A DNA stretch of 64,000 nucleotides from Hyperoodon ampullatus. Lineage: Eukaryota; Chordata; Mammalia; Artiodactyla; Ziphiidae. Below the pieces are notes generated by a model that ran no database searches, was not told the DNA's origin, and saw only the letters and a program-made list of their open reading frames with translations. This document shows positions 1 to 30,098 of this stretch, one piece after another. Within the stretch, counting starts at the first letter, position 1; every line of letters starts with the position of its first letter. A program made the translations under genes and the position numbers. The stretch lies in assembly GCA_949752795.1 (NCBI GenBank), contig OX457061.1, positions 47,028,338-47,092,337 of the forward strand, in the 5' to 3' direction.

Positions 1-407
1 TATTGACCTGTGCCCTGTGCCCTAATTCAGATGCACTTGACAATGCATTTAAGACAGACTAAATTCTACTGTACAAAAAGGCCTATCAGGGGTTTTATGG
101 AGAAAACAGTCTGTGAAATGAAAACAGTTTTTTTCTTCTAAAGTCTGACATAAGATTCTAGGCTTTACCAGAAATTCATCTTTCTTTCCTCTCTTCTCCT
201 TATTTTCTGTGTTGATTCTAAAGACTATACTACTTTAAATACCTTGCATTCAGCATTATTTATTGTGTAAACATTTCTGGGCCAATTAATCTCTGCATCT
301 GGAAAGGATAAGGCTCAGGGAACTATATGTAGAACTCAGTTAAGCCCCTGGGTCATGTCTTGGGAAATTTTCACCCACACGTCCACATGACCATCAAAGG
401 CACTTAC

Positions 408-18093
<17,686 letters not shown>

Positions 18094-18879
18094 GATTCCT
18101 GATGGCCACGTGTCCCTGAAAAGGACAGAGAACGTTTAATTTCTACTCTCAAGGCTGGACTTTATTTATTCAATGAGTGTTTGCCCTCTTTAACAGTTAT
18201 GATACACATTCACTTTAAGAAATCACTTATTATCTTCTCAGAGTAGGGGAAAGGTGGGACATAAATGAATAGAAAAATGATACCCTTAGCAAAGAAAGTG
18301 GGCTCTGTGAAGCTATTTGTGAAAGCTAGGATTCACCTCTCAAGAGTGCATACAGTTCCAAACTTCTTTTGCCTTATCTGTATACAACTTTCCAAAATTC
18401 TTGCACTGGTAAGTCATGAGGAAGAAGGGAAATGAAGGATGTGTTGCATGGTAAATCTCGAGTACATGAACAGACCTCTGAGCTGGACTCATGTTTTGCT
18501 TGATAGGAGGTTAAGAGGTCCGGAGCAGGTGACATTGTGCAATCGTATAAAACTCGAACTCTGGAAGAGCAGACTTGAAAGCAGCTGTTTTCTGTTGTAA
18601 CTGTCTCTGCAGCGTTTTAAATAAACCTGTTAGTTGGAAGTCTTCCCCACTCACTTTTGAGTTGGTAGCAAGAGTGAGTTCATATCAGGTAATCTTTAAG
18701 GTACACTGTGGTGGCATAAAGGCCCAAACTCCCCAGATATGTTTGGAAAGGACCCTCTACCCCAGCTCTGGGCAGAATTTCTCCTTATCTTTTTATAAAT
18801 TATAAGTGGTGAACAAGAAAGGACACTGTTCCTGGCCTCCACCACACAGATAAACAGCGATTTCAAATAACTTAACTAT

Positions 18880-19045
18880 ATAACTTAGAGCAAAACACTC
18901 CGGGGTGGAAGTCGGAAGACTTGCTTTCTAGTCCTACCCCTTGGGCAAAAATCCTTTAATCGATCCATTCTCCAACAGTCTTAATTTTAAGATAATAATA
19001 GTAACATTCCCCTATCTAATCCAAGGTTTTTATGAATAAATATTC
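18880..19045 (+). repeat. MIR SINE remnant
   Basis: Plus-strand MIR-like text runs from 'gaagtcggaagacttgcttt' through 'taatagtaacattcccctat'. It is diverged and lies in ACO1 intron 1. Confidence 0.45.
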
Positions 19046-19114
19046 ATAAAACCTATTTTGGGGGTGACTGATATGGAATGATCAACATATTACTATAAAA
19101 TGAAAACAAAGTAC

Positions 19115-19597
19115 AATATCTTACTCAACTTATGATTGGGTAACACCCTGATAAACCCATTGTAAACTGAAAATATCGTAAGTTGAAATGCATTTAATAT
19201 ACTAAGCTACTGAACATCACAGCTTAGCCTAGCCTACCTCAAATATTCTCAGAACACTTACGTTAGCTTACATTTGGGCAAGATCATCTAACAAAGAGCC
19301 TATTTTATAACAAAGGGCTGAATATCTCATGTAATTTATTGAATACTGTACTGAAAATGAAAAACAGGGTAGTTGTCTGGGTACAGAATGGTTGTAAGGG
19401 TGTCAGTTGTTCATCCTCCTGATCGTGTGGCTGACTGGGACTCATCACAAGAGAGTATTGTACCGCGTATCACCAGCCCGGGAAAAGATCAAAATTCAAA
19501 ATTCAAAGTGTGTTTCTACTGAATGCCTATCGCTTTTGTACCAAAGTGGTCAAAAAATTGTAAGTCAAACCATTGTGAGTCGAGGACCGTTTGTACA
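19115..19597. mobile_element. Tigger-like (Tc1/mariner) non-autonomous DNA transposon
   Basis: The left end reads 'tactcaacttatgattggg' and the right end 'gtgagtcgaggaccgtttgt', with 'tcgtaagttgaaatgcattt' and 'tcatgtaatttattgaatac' inside. This is a layout I know from a common eutherian MITE of the Tigger group. The ends form an imperfect inverted repeat. The 127-codon frame across it is chance. Confidence 0.6.
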
Positions 19598-19599
19598 GA

Positions 19600-21229
19600 A
19601 AACAACTGTTTGTGGGGAAAAAGTGACAAGTGGGCCTTGTCTCCATAGACAGGCCCATGTCTTCGTTGAGACACAAAAGAGACTGGTTCCTTTAAGAGGG
19701 ACAGAGGCCTCGAAGTCAGGATTGGGAGAAAGACTCAGCTTCATTGTATATCCTTTGGTATTATTTGCATTTTTAACTGTACAAATATAACTGTTGGAAA
19801 ACTAGTTAAAGACTTAAAAGAGATAGATGATGAGCACACCCACTGTGTCTAAAGTCCAGTGCCAGGCAGTTCTGGGGAGAGGCAGCTGAGTGAGAAGCAA
19901 CCCCTGCCTTCCTGGAGTTACGAGTGCAGAGACAATGGGATGAGCCGGGCACCGGCAACAGGCGTGAGAGAATGAGAAGGAAGAGTGCAGGTGGTCTGCC
20001 GAGTGCCTTTTTTACTAGGAATCGCCCCTTTCCCCTAGTCCCACGTGGTTTTTGCAGGAGCTGCCATTTGGTGGGGGAGAGGGAAGGCCAACTGACTTCT
20101 CTAGGAATTCCGGAACTGAAACTAAAGAAAGCCTAGCACGGGATGCTGGGGCGTGCCCTAGATCATCTGCAGTAGAATTACCTGGGGCTCTTTCTTGTTA
20201 AAAATAGGCTGAGCTACTGAATCAGAAGGGACTGGGGGAGGCGCCAGGAATTCGACAATCTCCCAGGTGTCTCTAGCACGTGTCCAGTTTGAGAATCATT
20301 GCTGGACACCGTGGAGGGCCAGGTGAAGAAGGTACACTTGATTCAGAAAGCAGGGAGTTACCATGGGAAGTATATGTTTGAGAGGGGGAGTGAATCGCAA
20401 CCAAAATACCACACGGTTCAGGAAGGGGGCCTGAACAAGTGAAGCAGGCAGCGCAGGGGCCTGGCAGCCTGGGCAACGTTTGCCCGGCTAAGGGAGCGGC
20501 AGCCACTTGGCTCCAGCCGCGGGCTGCATGCTGGAATATGCCAGCCCAGTGTGGACAGAGCCAAGTTTTCAAGCGAGGCTGGCAATCTGGATTTCTACAC
20601 GAACATTCTTGATTTATAAATGTCAGTAACTAGATTTTTCTAAACTGCTGAGTGGGCCTGAAGCACAATGGCCAAACCAAACATGCCTGAGGGCACTACC
20701 TGACCTGTGTTCTAACTTAGCCTGGCAGATGTTTTGGAGGAATGGGAGGTAACTACAGAGAGAAAACTCAGGCAGGAAACTCTGGAAGTGGTGGGAACCC
20801 CTCGCTGAACTGGGCACGGTGGGCTGTTCATATCTTTCAAAAGCCTTAAGTCACTGAATCATCCCTAAAGGGGCTCAGTTTGCCAAAATTCTAGGGTTAA
20901 ACCAGTTGCCAAATTGTACCCATATTTGCCATGATGCAGTGAGGGCACAGGACACAACGTGTCAGTTTGCTTCCCCGCACCTTATAAATGCCCTGGTAGA
21001 ACTTTGGAAGCCTTACACGATTCCTGCTGTTCCTACCACCCTACAAAGCCAGCTGGTATTTCAGGATGGATATAGTGACCAGATTGGCTCTTGTAGAAAA
21101 TGTGTCGTATAACGCACTCTCCATCTGCCTCCTTTTTTCCTTAGAGACTAGATAATTGTGTAGTTTCACTATATAAATGAAGGAAATTTCACTTGCAGAA
21201 GTTAGGAGAGAGAAGAGCCAGTGACTAAT
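19600..21229 (-). other. ACO1 intron 1, mostly unassigned, with a MER5A-like element
   Basis: At 20150-20303 a MER5A-type hAT remnant is readable: 'agaattacctggggctcttt', 'gagctactgaatcagaaggg', 'cagtttgagaatcattgctg'. The rest shows no gene and no repeat that I can name with confidence. Confidence 0.45.
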
Positions 21230-21415
21230 TACTAAGTATCAGCACGTGCCAAGTGCTTCATACCATCTTCTATAACTCTGACAACATCTCTATAAATTCC
21301 AGCCTATCATTACTCCCATTTTACAGCTGAGAAAACTGCAGCTCAGAGAGATGGAAAAACTCGCCTCAGGGCATACATCCAGTAAGAGGCAGAGCTAGGT
21401 TTTGAACTCTGGCTT
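21230..21415 (-). repeat. MIR SINE remnant
   Basis: Reverse MIR: 'tactcccattttacagctga', 'gaaaactgcagctcagagag', 'gaggcagagctaggttttga'. Good core match. Confidence 0.75.
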
Positions 21416-23430
21416 TTTCCACCAGCCCCTTGGGGCTGCCTCTCCAGGTGTGGCAACTCCTGGTTTGAAGATGGCGCTGGCAGGAGGTCACCAACCAACC
21501 CCCAGAGCTGAGAAAAGCCAGGAGACGCATGGGCCTGAGAAATCCTCCTACAAGAGGCAGTTCTGAATACTAGAGTTACCTTTCCTTCTTTCTGGGGGTC
21601 ACCCAGCACAGTGGCCTGAGCCAGGCATTGATTGTCACATGTCCCTTGCCACTCTGAGCCACAGGTCAGTGGAAAGCAGCAGCAGCTGTGTTTTTGCAAC
21701 CCCAAACTGGTTTTGCTTGGAAGTTGGGAAATGGACCTTCCCCCCACCACCACCCCCTTATAAGCCTGGAGGGTTCTGGAAATCAGAGCCACTCCACAGT
21801 TTCACTCATTCTATCACTCTTGTTTCAAAAGACCTTATAGGAGTTCCCAGTGCTTTAGTAATCCCAAGAGGGAGCCAAAACAACCACATGCCACGGAGGG
21901 TATGAGGGGAAAGATCTTTGGTTTGGGAACAATCCAGATCCAAAGTAGAATCTAGGCATTGTGAATGTACCTAGGCCTGCCTTACCCTGGCCAGAATCCT
22001 AGCCCATCCCCAAACCTTGAATATTACCCCAAATTATCCCAAGATCTGTGATTTTGCTAGAAACGCCACCAACTGGCCAGGGAATCCTGTCTACTTCCAC
22101 AACCACAGAAAGCACAGACCCCACTGTTTCAATTCCTTTCTTATCTGCATTGTTCCTGCCTTTTTTTCTGTTTTGTCTAATCCCCATTCAATACTAATAA
22201 AAGAGAGGAATGAGCAAACAGAGAGGATCTTTGGGGAGAGGGTGGAGTGTCATCCTAGATTTTTTCTCTTTTGGAAGAGGGAAGAATTAGTATGCATGGA
22301 AATATATTCGGGTTGCTGCCTCTTGTGTTCCACAGAATAAGGTGGTACTGCATGGAGGCAAAGGAAAAAAAAAAAGAGAAAAAAAAAAAAAGGAAAGAGG
22401 GGGAAATGATATCTTTTAAGCAGTGAGTTTACAGCTCATTCAGAACTTGCCCTTCCTGAACACTTGTGTTGAGAAGGCTAGGACTGCTGATATCTGCCTG
22501 GCCTCTGAATCAAGTGGGACCCGTGGACAGTTCTCAAAGAAAAGGAATCCAAAAACAGACACTTGCACCATCTCTGAAACCCTTCACTACATCTGTTCAC
22601 ATTCGGAAAGAAAAGATAATTATTCGGTAGCGAAACGGTGTCTCTCAAAGCTAACCCATCCTGAAATACCAGCTGGGTGACTTGGCATGACCCTTACAGA
22701 TACATTTTGTGCATCGAAGAGTAGGGGTGGGGAAGGGAGTGCTGGACACCAGATTTTTAAAGTAAATTACTAAAAATAGTAAATAGTAGGCACAGGCAGG
22801 CAGATCTGAGACACTTAACACGTGAACTATGCTCCCAGTAAAAAAGGTTGAGGGAGTTCAGTGCTGGGGATCCTCTCCAGCCACAGACAGTGTTGCTGCC
22901 AACTGACCTTTGGCCTCAATTTAGGACACTGGCATGTGACTTGGAGAGGCACCTTCACTTGTACATGTGTGGCTTGGCATTGATCCATCACCACAGGCTA
23001 GGGACACTTTGATCTTAGATGCTAAGGAGGTAATGAGATACATCAGAGAATGGTGAGCCTACCTTAAAGAACCTTACCTAGGACTACATCAGGGGACCAA
23101 CATTCCCCTGATGAGGAAATAGAAGCCCCAAAAAGAAGTTGATGGCCTGGGGTCACAGGATTATAAGTGGTAGAACCAGGAGAAAATATAGCTGATTTTC
23201 CCTCCAGTAAAAAAGCAAATTTCTGGCAGGGAAAACAAACAAACAAAAACACCTTAAAATCCTTCATAAGTAGAGTTGAAAAAAGTACTACTTAGGCGTA
23301 TCACAGTCTTCTGGCACTTTTGTGAGTTAGTTCTATAATCATTCACTGAACCTTCTGTGGTTCAAAATTCCAGAGAACTGACTGACAGCTAAACTTTGGG
23401 AAAACAACTTGTGGTTAAGTTTTTAACTGT
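21416..23430 (-). other. ACO1 intron 1, unassigned; short MIR piece and a purine tract
   Basis: No gene seen. A reverse MIR piece lies about 23090-23180 ('cctgatgaggaaatagaagc', 'gtcacaggattataagtggt'). An A/G-only tract runs about 22361-22406. The frames of 85-149 codons in this stretch carry no domain signature. Confidence 0.4.
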
Positions 23431-23559
23431 CTGCTCTTGATGACTAGTTTATTCCAAGAGAGGCAGAGGAATGACAGATCAATTCTGTTGATGTAAATAT
23501 CAGACCCACATACCATTCATATGCAAATGAACACAAAAAAGAAGCATACAGAGTAAAGT

Positions 23560-24135
23560 TAAGATATATAGATTGCCAACAGGCACATGAAAAGATGTTC
23601 AACATCGCTAATCGTCGGAGAAATGCAAACCACAACGTCAGTGGTTTTGCAGATCAAAACCACAGTCTCACACCTGTCAGAATGGCTACCATGAAGACCA
23701 CAAAAAACAAATGTTGTCGAGGATGCGGAGAAAAGGGAACCCTCGTACGCTATTGGTGGGAATGTCAATTGATGCAACGACTGTGGAAAAGAGTATGGAG
23801 GTTCTCAGAAAACTATAAACAGAACTACCACACGATCCAGCAACTCCACTGCTGTGTATATATCCGAAGAAAAGGAAAACACTTATCTGAAGAGATACAT
23901 GCATCCCATGTTCAAAGCAGCATTCTTTACAGTAGCCAAAATATGGAAGCAACCTAAGTGTCCATCAACAGATGAATGGATAAAGAAGATGTGGTACATA
24001 TATACAATGAAATAGTGCTCAGCCATAAGAAAGAATGAAATTTTGCCATTTGTAACAACTGGACTTGGGGGGTATTATGCTTGGTGAAATAAATCAGACA
24101 GAGAAAGGTTATCACTTACCTGTGGAATCTAAAGA
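23560..24135 (+). mobile_element. L1 fragment A: ORF2 C-terminal region
   Basis: Plus-strand L1. The translation includes 'RYWWECQLMQRLWKRVWRF' and a later 'KCPSTDEWIKKMWYIY' with in-frame stops and shifts, the final ~200 codons of ORF2. It is followed directly by a segment that belongs earlier in ORF2. Confidence 0.8.
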
Positions 24136-24139
24136 ATAA

Positions 24140-24725
24140 AACAAATGAATGAATATAACAAAACAGAAACAGCACAGAACAGACACTTAGATCAATGGGA
24201 CAGACCATATAGCCCAGAAATAAACTCACATACTTATGGTCAATCAATCTACAACAAAGGAGGCAAGAATATGCAATGGAGAAAAGACAGTCTCTTCAAA
24301 AAGTGGCGCTGGGAAAACTGGACAGCTACATGTAAAAGAATGACATTAGAACATTTTATAACACCATATACAAAAATGAACTCAAAATGGATTAAAGACC
24401 TAAATGTAAGACCAGAAACCATAAAACTCCTAGAAGAAAACGTAGATGGAACACTCTTTGTCATAAGTCATAGCAATATTTTTTGGACCTGTCTCCTAAA
24501 GCAAAGGGAACAAAAGCAAAAATAAGCAAATGGGACCTAATTAATCTTAAAAGCTTTTGCACAGCAAAGGAAAACATGAACAAAACAAAATGACAACCTA
24601 TAGAATGGAAGAAAATATTTTCAAATGATATGACCAATAAGGGGTTAGTTCATATCCAAAATATATAAACAGTTCATACAATTCAATACCAAAAAAACAA
24701 ACAACTCAATTAAAATGAGACCTGT
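24140..24725 (+). mobile_element. L1 fragment B: mid-ORF2 region
   Basis: The frame 24145-24525 includes '[19 protein letters not shown]' and '[20 protein letters not shown]', a part of ORF2 that normally precedes fragment A. The order here is therefore A-B, followed by a 3' UTR. It is a decayed pseudogene with no endonuclease or reverse transcriptase. Confidence 0.8.
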
Positions 24726-24727
24726 TA

Positions 24728-25040
24728 TAACCTATGTGGAATCTAAAAAATAAAACAAATTAGTGAGTATAAAAAAAGACTCACAGATATAGAGTACAAA
24801 TTAGTGGTTACCAGTGGGGAGAGGGAAGGGAGGAGGGCAAGACAGGGGTAGAGGTCTTTGAGGTATAAACTACTATGTATAAAATAAACAAGCTACAAGG
24901 ATATATTGTACAGCACAGGGAATATAGCCAATATTTTATAATAACTATAAATGGAGTATAATCCTTAGAAATTGTGAATCACTGTATTGTACACCTGAAA
25001 CTTATATAATGTTATAAATCAACTACACTTCAATTTAAGA
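24728..25040 (+). mobile_element. L1 3' UTR segment
   Basis: Typical L1 3' end: 'aatctaaaaaataaaacaaa', 'tggttaccagtggggagagg', 'attgtacagcacagggaata', 'tgtacacctgaaacttatat', and an A-rich end near 25040. Confidence 0.75.
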
Positions 25041-25097
25041 AAATACTTAGAAAAAAGATCAGAAAAATACATTAAAACAAAAATTTAAAAACAAAAT

Positions 25098-25329
25098 TTT
25101 TATGTATTTATTTATTTATTTAGGCTGCACTGGGTCTTAGTTGGGGCACCTGGGATCTCCGTTATGGCATGTGTGATCTTTAGTTGCAGCATGTGTGATC
25201 TTTAGTTGTGGCACGTGAACTCTTAGTTGCAGCATGCATGTGGGATCTAGTTCCCTGACTAGGGATCAAACCCGGGCCCCTTGCACTGGGAGCATGGAGT
25301 CTTAGCCACTGGACCACCAGGGAGGTCCC
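25098..25329 (-). mobile_element. tRNA-derived artiodactyl SINE (older form)
   Basis: Reverse SINE: an A/T-rich tail at 25098, 'ggctgcactgggtcttagtt', a B-box region 'gggatcaaacccgggcccct', and 5' end 'ggaccaccagggaggtccct'. It is diverged from the CHR-1/CHR-2 copies. The flanks acaaaatttt/acagaaaatttt may be its duplication. Confidence 0.75.
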
Positions 25330-25339
25330 TACAGAAAAT

Positions 25340-25560
25340 TTTAAAAATAGATGCTCATTGTGGAAACACTATTAATCAGCTATAAAAAATGAGGTAATCC
25401 TACCATTTGTGACAACATGGACTTTGAAGACATTATGCTAAGTGAAATGAGTCAGAAAAAGACAAATACTGTATGATCATATCGCACTAATGTATAGAAG
25501 TAGAACCTAATTTAAAAAAAAACACACAACTCAAAAAAAAGAAAAAATGCAAGTGAACAA
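25340..25560 (+). repeat. L1 3'-region fragment
   Basis: 'agctataaaaaatgaggtaa', 'acaacatggactttgaagac', 'attatgctaagtgaaatgag' are the usual end of ORF2 and start of the 3' UTR of L1. Plus strand, short and decayed. Confidence 0.65.
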
Positions 25561-25599
25561 AAAGAAGAAAATGAAAGTCATCTGTAATACCATGGTTTG

Positions 25600-26190
25600 G
25601 AGTTTCATTTAACATGACTTTTAAATGTACTTGGATTTTTAAAAAATGATTAGACCTCACATTGTTTTGTAAGTTGCTTTTTTTTCCACTCAGCAGTAGA
25701 CCACAAACATCTTTATAGAGCCATCATGTGATATTTTATATCACTTTTAACTACACCATAAAAATCTATCATTCAGATATATAATTTATTTAAATCTCTT
25801 ATTATTAAAATACATAGGTTGTTTCCAAGTACTAACATTCAAATAATGCTTGCAACTTCTGTATACATTTCTTCGAATAGGTCCTTAATCCATTTCCTTA
25901 AAATAAACTCGTAGCTTTCAGTTCCTAGAAGTAGGACAGCTGAGTGTAAGGATTTGATATCTCCATTGGGTTGCACATCACCAGGTTGCCAGGGAAGGGC
26001 TGTACCAATTTTATGACGCTTCTCTGAAGCAGTGAGTAAATGAAGGTGCCTAAACCAGGCAACATAATTGGTCTTTACCTTTTGCCAAATTGAGAGGTTA
26101 AAAAGCTAACCTTGGGCATTTCTCTAAGTGCTAGTGAAGGTGAATACCTTTCCATCCCTCTGTTAGAATCTGAATTTCTTCTTTTGTAAA
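25600..26190 (-). repeat. Old L1 (L1ME-type) 3' fragment, reverse
   Basis: Reverse phrases of ancient L1 3' ends: 'cataggttgtttccaagtac', 'cagttcctagaagtaggaca', 'caccaggttgccagggaagg'. Strongly diverged. Confidence 0.5.
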
Positions 26191-27834
26191 CTCCGTGTCT
26201 GCCAGAAAGGGCAAACTGAGGGTCACTAAGATGGCCTCTGGTGACCAAATGTTCTCATCTCCTAGGGGACTTCACTGCACTATTCCTGTGGATGAGACTC
26301 AGCTCTGTAGTCCTGGAGAGGCAAGGACTGCCTGTGGCCTCTACCTGATCTTGAGACTTGCAGTCCGTAAGATTCCCCTTTACCTGAAGGGAGCACTAAA
26401 ATCTAACGCACAGTTTGACCCCATGCTCAGGTGCACTGTGAACCTAGTTGGTTATAGCAAAGTAAGTGACCAATTAGCTTACGTCACAGGCAAAATCCCC
26501 ACTGGGGTCAGTGAGCTTTGCTACCTGTAACCCAGACCATTTCCAAGCCCAGGCAGCAGTCTTGCAAATGGGTTTTGTGAGGGAGCCTGAGTACAGCATA
26601 TGGATAGTACAATGCTAAACCACTGCTCTTGCTAGAGGATCGCCTGGGACTATACCCTAGCTGACAGTCATGATGCCTGTTTGGTACAGCCAGATTTGTA
26701 GAGATGTTTGGAATAGTCGACTGATTTTAGCTAAATGCCAACGATCAGATAAAATAAGAGTCATGTTTTCGGGTCTGCTTCCAGCCTTTGGAGTATATAA
26801 ATCTAAGATTTAGCTGCTTATGCTGTCGGAGTTGAATCCTCTTAGGCTGTCTTATGATAGGGAAAGAGGCATGCATATGAACGGGCCCTACCACCAACCA
26901 CAGGATTTCCACGCATCAGTGGGAAAGAGCAGAGGACAGGCGTAACCCTGGGCAGCAGAATTCCCCTCAGTAATGGGATGGGGAGAATAAAGTTAGGGGG
27001 GTGGGGTGGAGATTGTGTGTAATCAGTTTCCTGGAGAGTTTGGATAGTCTGAAAGAGCCTTCAGTTGATTAGTTCAGAATCACTGCTCTGTGGTCTAAAG
27101 TATGGACAACACGCCCTCAGAATTGTTTATTTAGGATATCTAAAGACACACAAGAGTAGAGTTTTTAAATCTGTGCTAACAACAGAAAGAGGTTTCTTCT
27201 GTATTCATGTGGTTTACCCACCTCTCTTCCTCTCTTCTCACATTTTCCTAAATATACCCTCCCTGAATTTTCATGGCTTCCAACTCCAAAGTTAAAGCAG
27301 TATCACTGCATCTTTTAGGGTTTACTTCAGTTCACTAAAAAGATTAGCTGTGCTTCATTTTTTTCTGTTTAAAGAGAAATTAATTGGTCCCACCCCCAAA
27401 CTGTTGTGTATCTAAACATCATGCTACTTATAAACAACTTTTTGTCAAAAGTGAGATTCTAAGGATGTCTATAAACAAGATTGAGGTCAGAACCATTCAG
27501 GCCCTCAAACCACCATGGCTTGTCAACTCGGTTCTTTTATGAAGTGGAGAGCTAGAAATATTAGTTCTTTGCTTTATTTGATGCAGACGCATCTGGAAAA
27601 ATGGAATAGCTGAATAGCTCTGAATTTTCCCAGAGACCCAGTCACTTCTTTGATCTTCTTAGCTGTTCATAAAAGTATTGGAAAAAAAATACACACACAC
27701 CAAAAACAACACAAAAATCTCTTAAATGTGATACTTGTAACCAAAAGAATTTTCAAGTTGTAAGTGCAATTGTCTATCTGGGGAGAGAATGAAAAAGAAA
27801 AAAAAAAAAAAAAAAAGGAAAAAGAGTAGTACTG
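26191..27834 (-). other. ACO1 intron 1, nothing recognised; poly(A)-rich run
   Basis: No gene or repeat family recognised. A purine/A-rich run is at about 27790-27830 and a short CA run near 27690. The 111-codon plus frame at 26195 has no domain signature and no splice context. Confidence 0.35.
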
Positions 27835-28390
27835 TTGTAGGAAAATTGGGGCATGAGAGAATGGTCATGTCCCAGGCCTAGAGTCCTTGGGATGGCTGGG
27901 CAAGTGAGTGAGCCATAGTAAAGTGAAAGTGGGTTTATTTACAGAGGTACACACTCCATAGAAAGAAGCAGCCCCAGGCGATGGGGTCCTCTTGGAAAGT
28001 GAGAGCAGCCCCTGAAATGTGGGGCTGGTTAGTTTCTATGTGCTGGGCAACTCCATAGCTAACGAGTGGAATATTCTATCTTGGAGAGGGGGCGGGGATT
28101 TCCAGGAATTGGGGCACCACCCACCTTTTGGCCTTTCATGGTTGGCCTCAGAACTGTCATGGTGCCTGTCGGTGTGTTGTTTAGCATATGCTAATATATT
28201 ACAATGAGTGTATAATGAGGCTCAAGGTCTATGGGAAGTTAAGTCTTCTGCCATCTTGGACCTAGTTGGTTTTAATGAGTTTTTGTCGTATCCTCAGGAT
28301 ATGTCATTCTTTTAAAGGTTGTGCCTTGCACCTGTCCCTCCTGTCTCAGTGCAGAAGGAGGGTCTTAGAGAAAGAATGACTTTATAACAG
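27835..28390 (-). mobile_element. Possible solo LTR of an artiodactyl ERV
   Basis: The stretch including 'agtgggtttatttacagagg', 'gccctttggcctttcatgg'-like text (28120-28150) and 'gcatatgctaatatattaca' looks like a retroviral LTR of a kind I recall in cetartiodactyl genomes, in reverse. No internal viral genes lie next to it. The family name is not certain. Confidence 0.4.
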
Positions 28391-28654
28391 TATAACCAAA
28401 TCCATCAACACATTTTTCTTGGGCACTAATTAATGCAAAGTGCACTTTACACCACAAAAGTCAACAAGGCTCTGCTTTCAAAAAGCTTTGCCATCACACA
28501 ATAACTTGTCACTTTTTGCTAAAATTTTCAGTTATCAGTCTGTTTTCACTAACTCTTTTGTCTCATCCTGGACCACTGACCAGAATGCTCCACATATATT
28601 CCTAGAGTTCTAAAAAGAGCTATAACAGTTTTTAAATGATTCAGTTTCATTCTG

Positions 28655-28750
28655 AATAAGCCACATAACCTTTCTGTGCCTCAGTTTCCCAGTCTGTAAC
28701 ATAAGGTTACTTGATGATCTAAAAAGTCCCTTCTGGGTGAAAAAATTCTG
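28655..28750 (+). repeat. MIR SINE fragment
   Basis: 'acctttctgtgcctcagttt' and 'cccagtctgtaacataaggt' are the MIR core on the plus strand. Short copy in ACO1 intron 1. Confidence 0.6.
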
Positions 28751-29215
28751 TTTCATTCATTCATTTGTTCAACACATATTTATGTTAACTGCATGTGCCA
28801 GGAACTGTTTTAGGCACCAGGGATGCACCCGGGAACAAAATTGACAAAGCCCCCTCATGGTGCTTCCATTTCAGTGGAGGGAGATGGACTAAACAATAAA
28901 CAAACATAGAAGCAGAACGTAAGACTGGGACCAGTTCTGTGGATAAAGCAGGACAGGGCACTAAGGAGTGTCGGCCATGAAGGGTATCAGGAGATCAAAG
29001 AAGGCCTCACTGATATGGAGCCACTTGAGAACAAGCTTGAAGGAAGTGAGGGGGCAAGCTCAGTGCAATCTTGAGGAGGGGTCAGATCATGTGCAAAGGT
29101 CCTGAGGTGGGTCTGAGGGAAGGCAAGGAGGCCAGAGCAGAGTGAGCGAGGGCAGAAAAGGAAAAGATTGAGGTGGGGAGTAGCAGAGTCAGCTACTGTA
29201 GGAACTCTGACTAAG
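28751..29215 (-). repeat. L2 LINE fragment, reverse
   Basis: A clear L2 3' end in reverse: 'ttcattcattcatttgttca', 'gtgccaggaactgttttagg'. Then L2 body follows: 'gtgcaaaggtcctgaggtgg', 'aaggaggccagagcagagtg'. The 77-codon minus frame is not a gene. Confidence 0.75.
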
Positions 29216-29882
29216 GACAAACTACAAAGTACTCTCCTAACTTTACACTTGGTTTAAATTGTACATTTCCAACATCAGGATTTAGGTTTCGTAAGATATT
29301 AACTCATAATATGAAAACATTAGGTTGTCATTTAAAAAGTAGCTACTTCCTGAAATCTAACCCTTCTGTTTCCCTGAACTTCATTAAGTAACACTGGAAA
29401 TTTTCAGGATGTATCATAAAAATGATCATGACTCACTCAGCAGATGTGCATAGCCACTGCCAAAGGTAATGGTCAGGATTTGGGGGACCAGAGCCATGAC
29501 CACGGCACTGTCTGATCAAGCAGCCCCTGCCCCAGCACTGTGCTGTGCTCAGTGGCCAAGACAGCACAACATCATATGAAATTCCCAAAAGAGAAAACTT
29601 GCCTGACACATCCTTTAAGCTCATTTTAAATTAACTGCAGTAGCACAAACTCCAAAGAACAGAAATAGTTACCTTTATTTTCTGGTATCACTATGGGCTA
29701 ATGTAAACAGTTTCACAAAAAGTCTTGGTGAACTTCAGATTTATTATTCCGGAGATGCACTGAGAAAGGAAAGTCATTGTGGGGTCATGAAACATTTGTC
29801 CAGAAAGTAAAGAAGCAGGGCAGGACCCCCTCAGAACCAGGTGTCTTGGCCAGTCCTCAGTTCCTGACCTCATCATCTCTTC
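29216..29882 (-). other. ACO1 intron 1, nothing recognised
   Basis: Unassigned intronic sequence without gene or repeat signature that I can name. Confidence 0.35.
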
Positions 29883-29883
29883 T

Positions 29884-30098
29884 TTTTTTTTTTTTTTTTT
29901 TTTTTTGCGGTGCACGGGCCTCTCACTGTTGTGGCCTCTCCCGTCGCGGAGCACAGGCTCCGGACGCGCAGGCTCAGCGGCCATGGCTCACGGGCCCAGC
30001 CACTCCACGGCATGTGGGATCTTCCCGGACCGGGGCACGAACCCGCGTCCCCTGCATCGGCAGGCGGACTCTCAACCACTGCGCCACCAGGGAAGCCC
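29884..30098 (-). mobile_element. CHR-2-type SINE
   Basis: Reverse, full length: a long poly(T), then 'gcggtgcacgggcctctcac', the B-box region near 30045, and 5' end 'ccaccagggaagcccc'. Approximate flank duplications catcatctcttc/catcctctcctc. Confidence 0.9.

Noticed and set aside
18099..18101. A second AG as the exon 2 acceptor
   Set aside because: It lacks a polypyrimidine tract, whereas the AG at 18117-18116 follows CTTTTC and leaves a more normal 5' UTR segment.
23595..23957. A 120-codon plus-strand frame as a gene
   Set aside because: Its translation is the L1 ORF2 C-terminal region.
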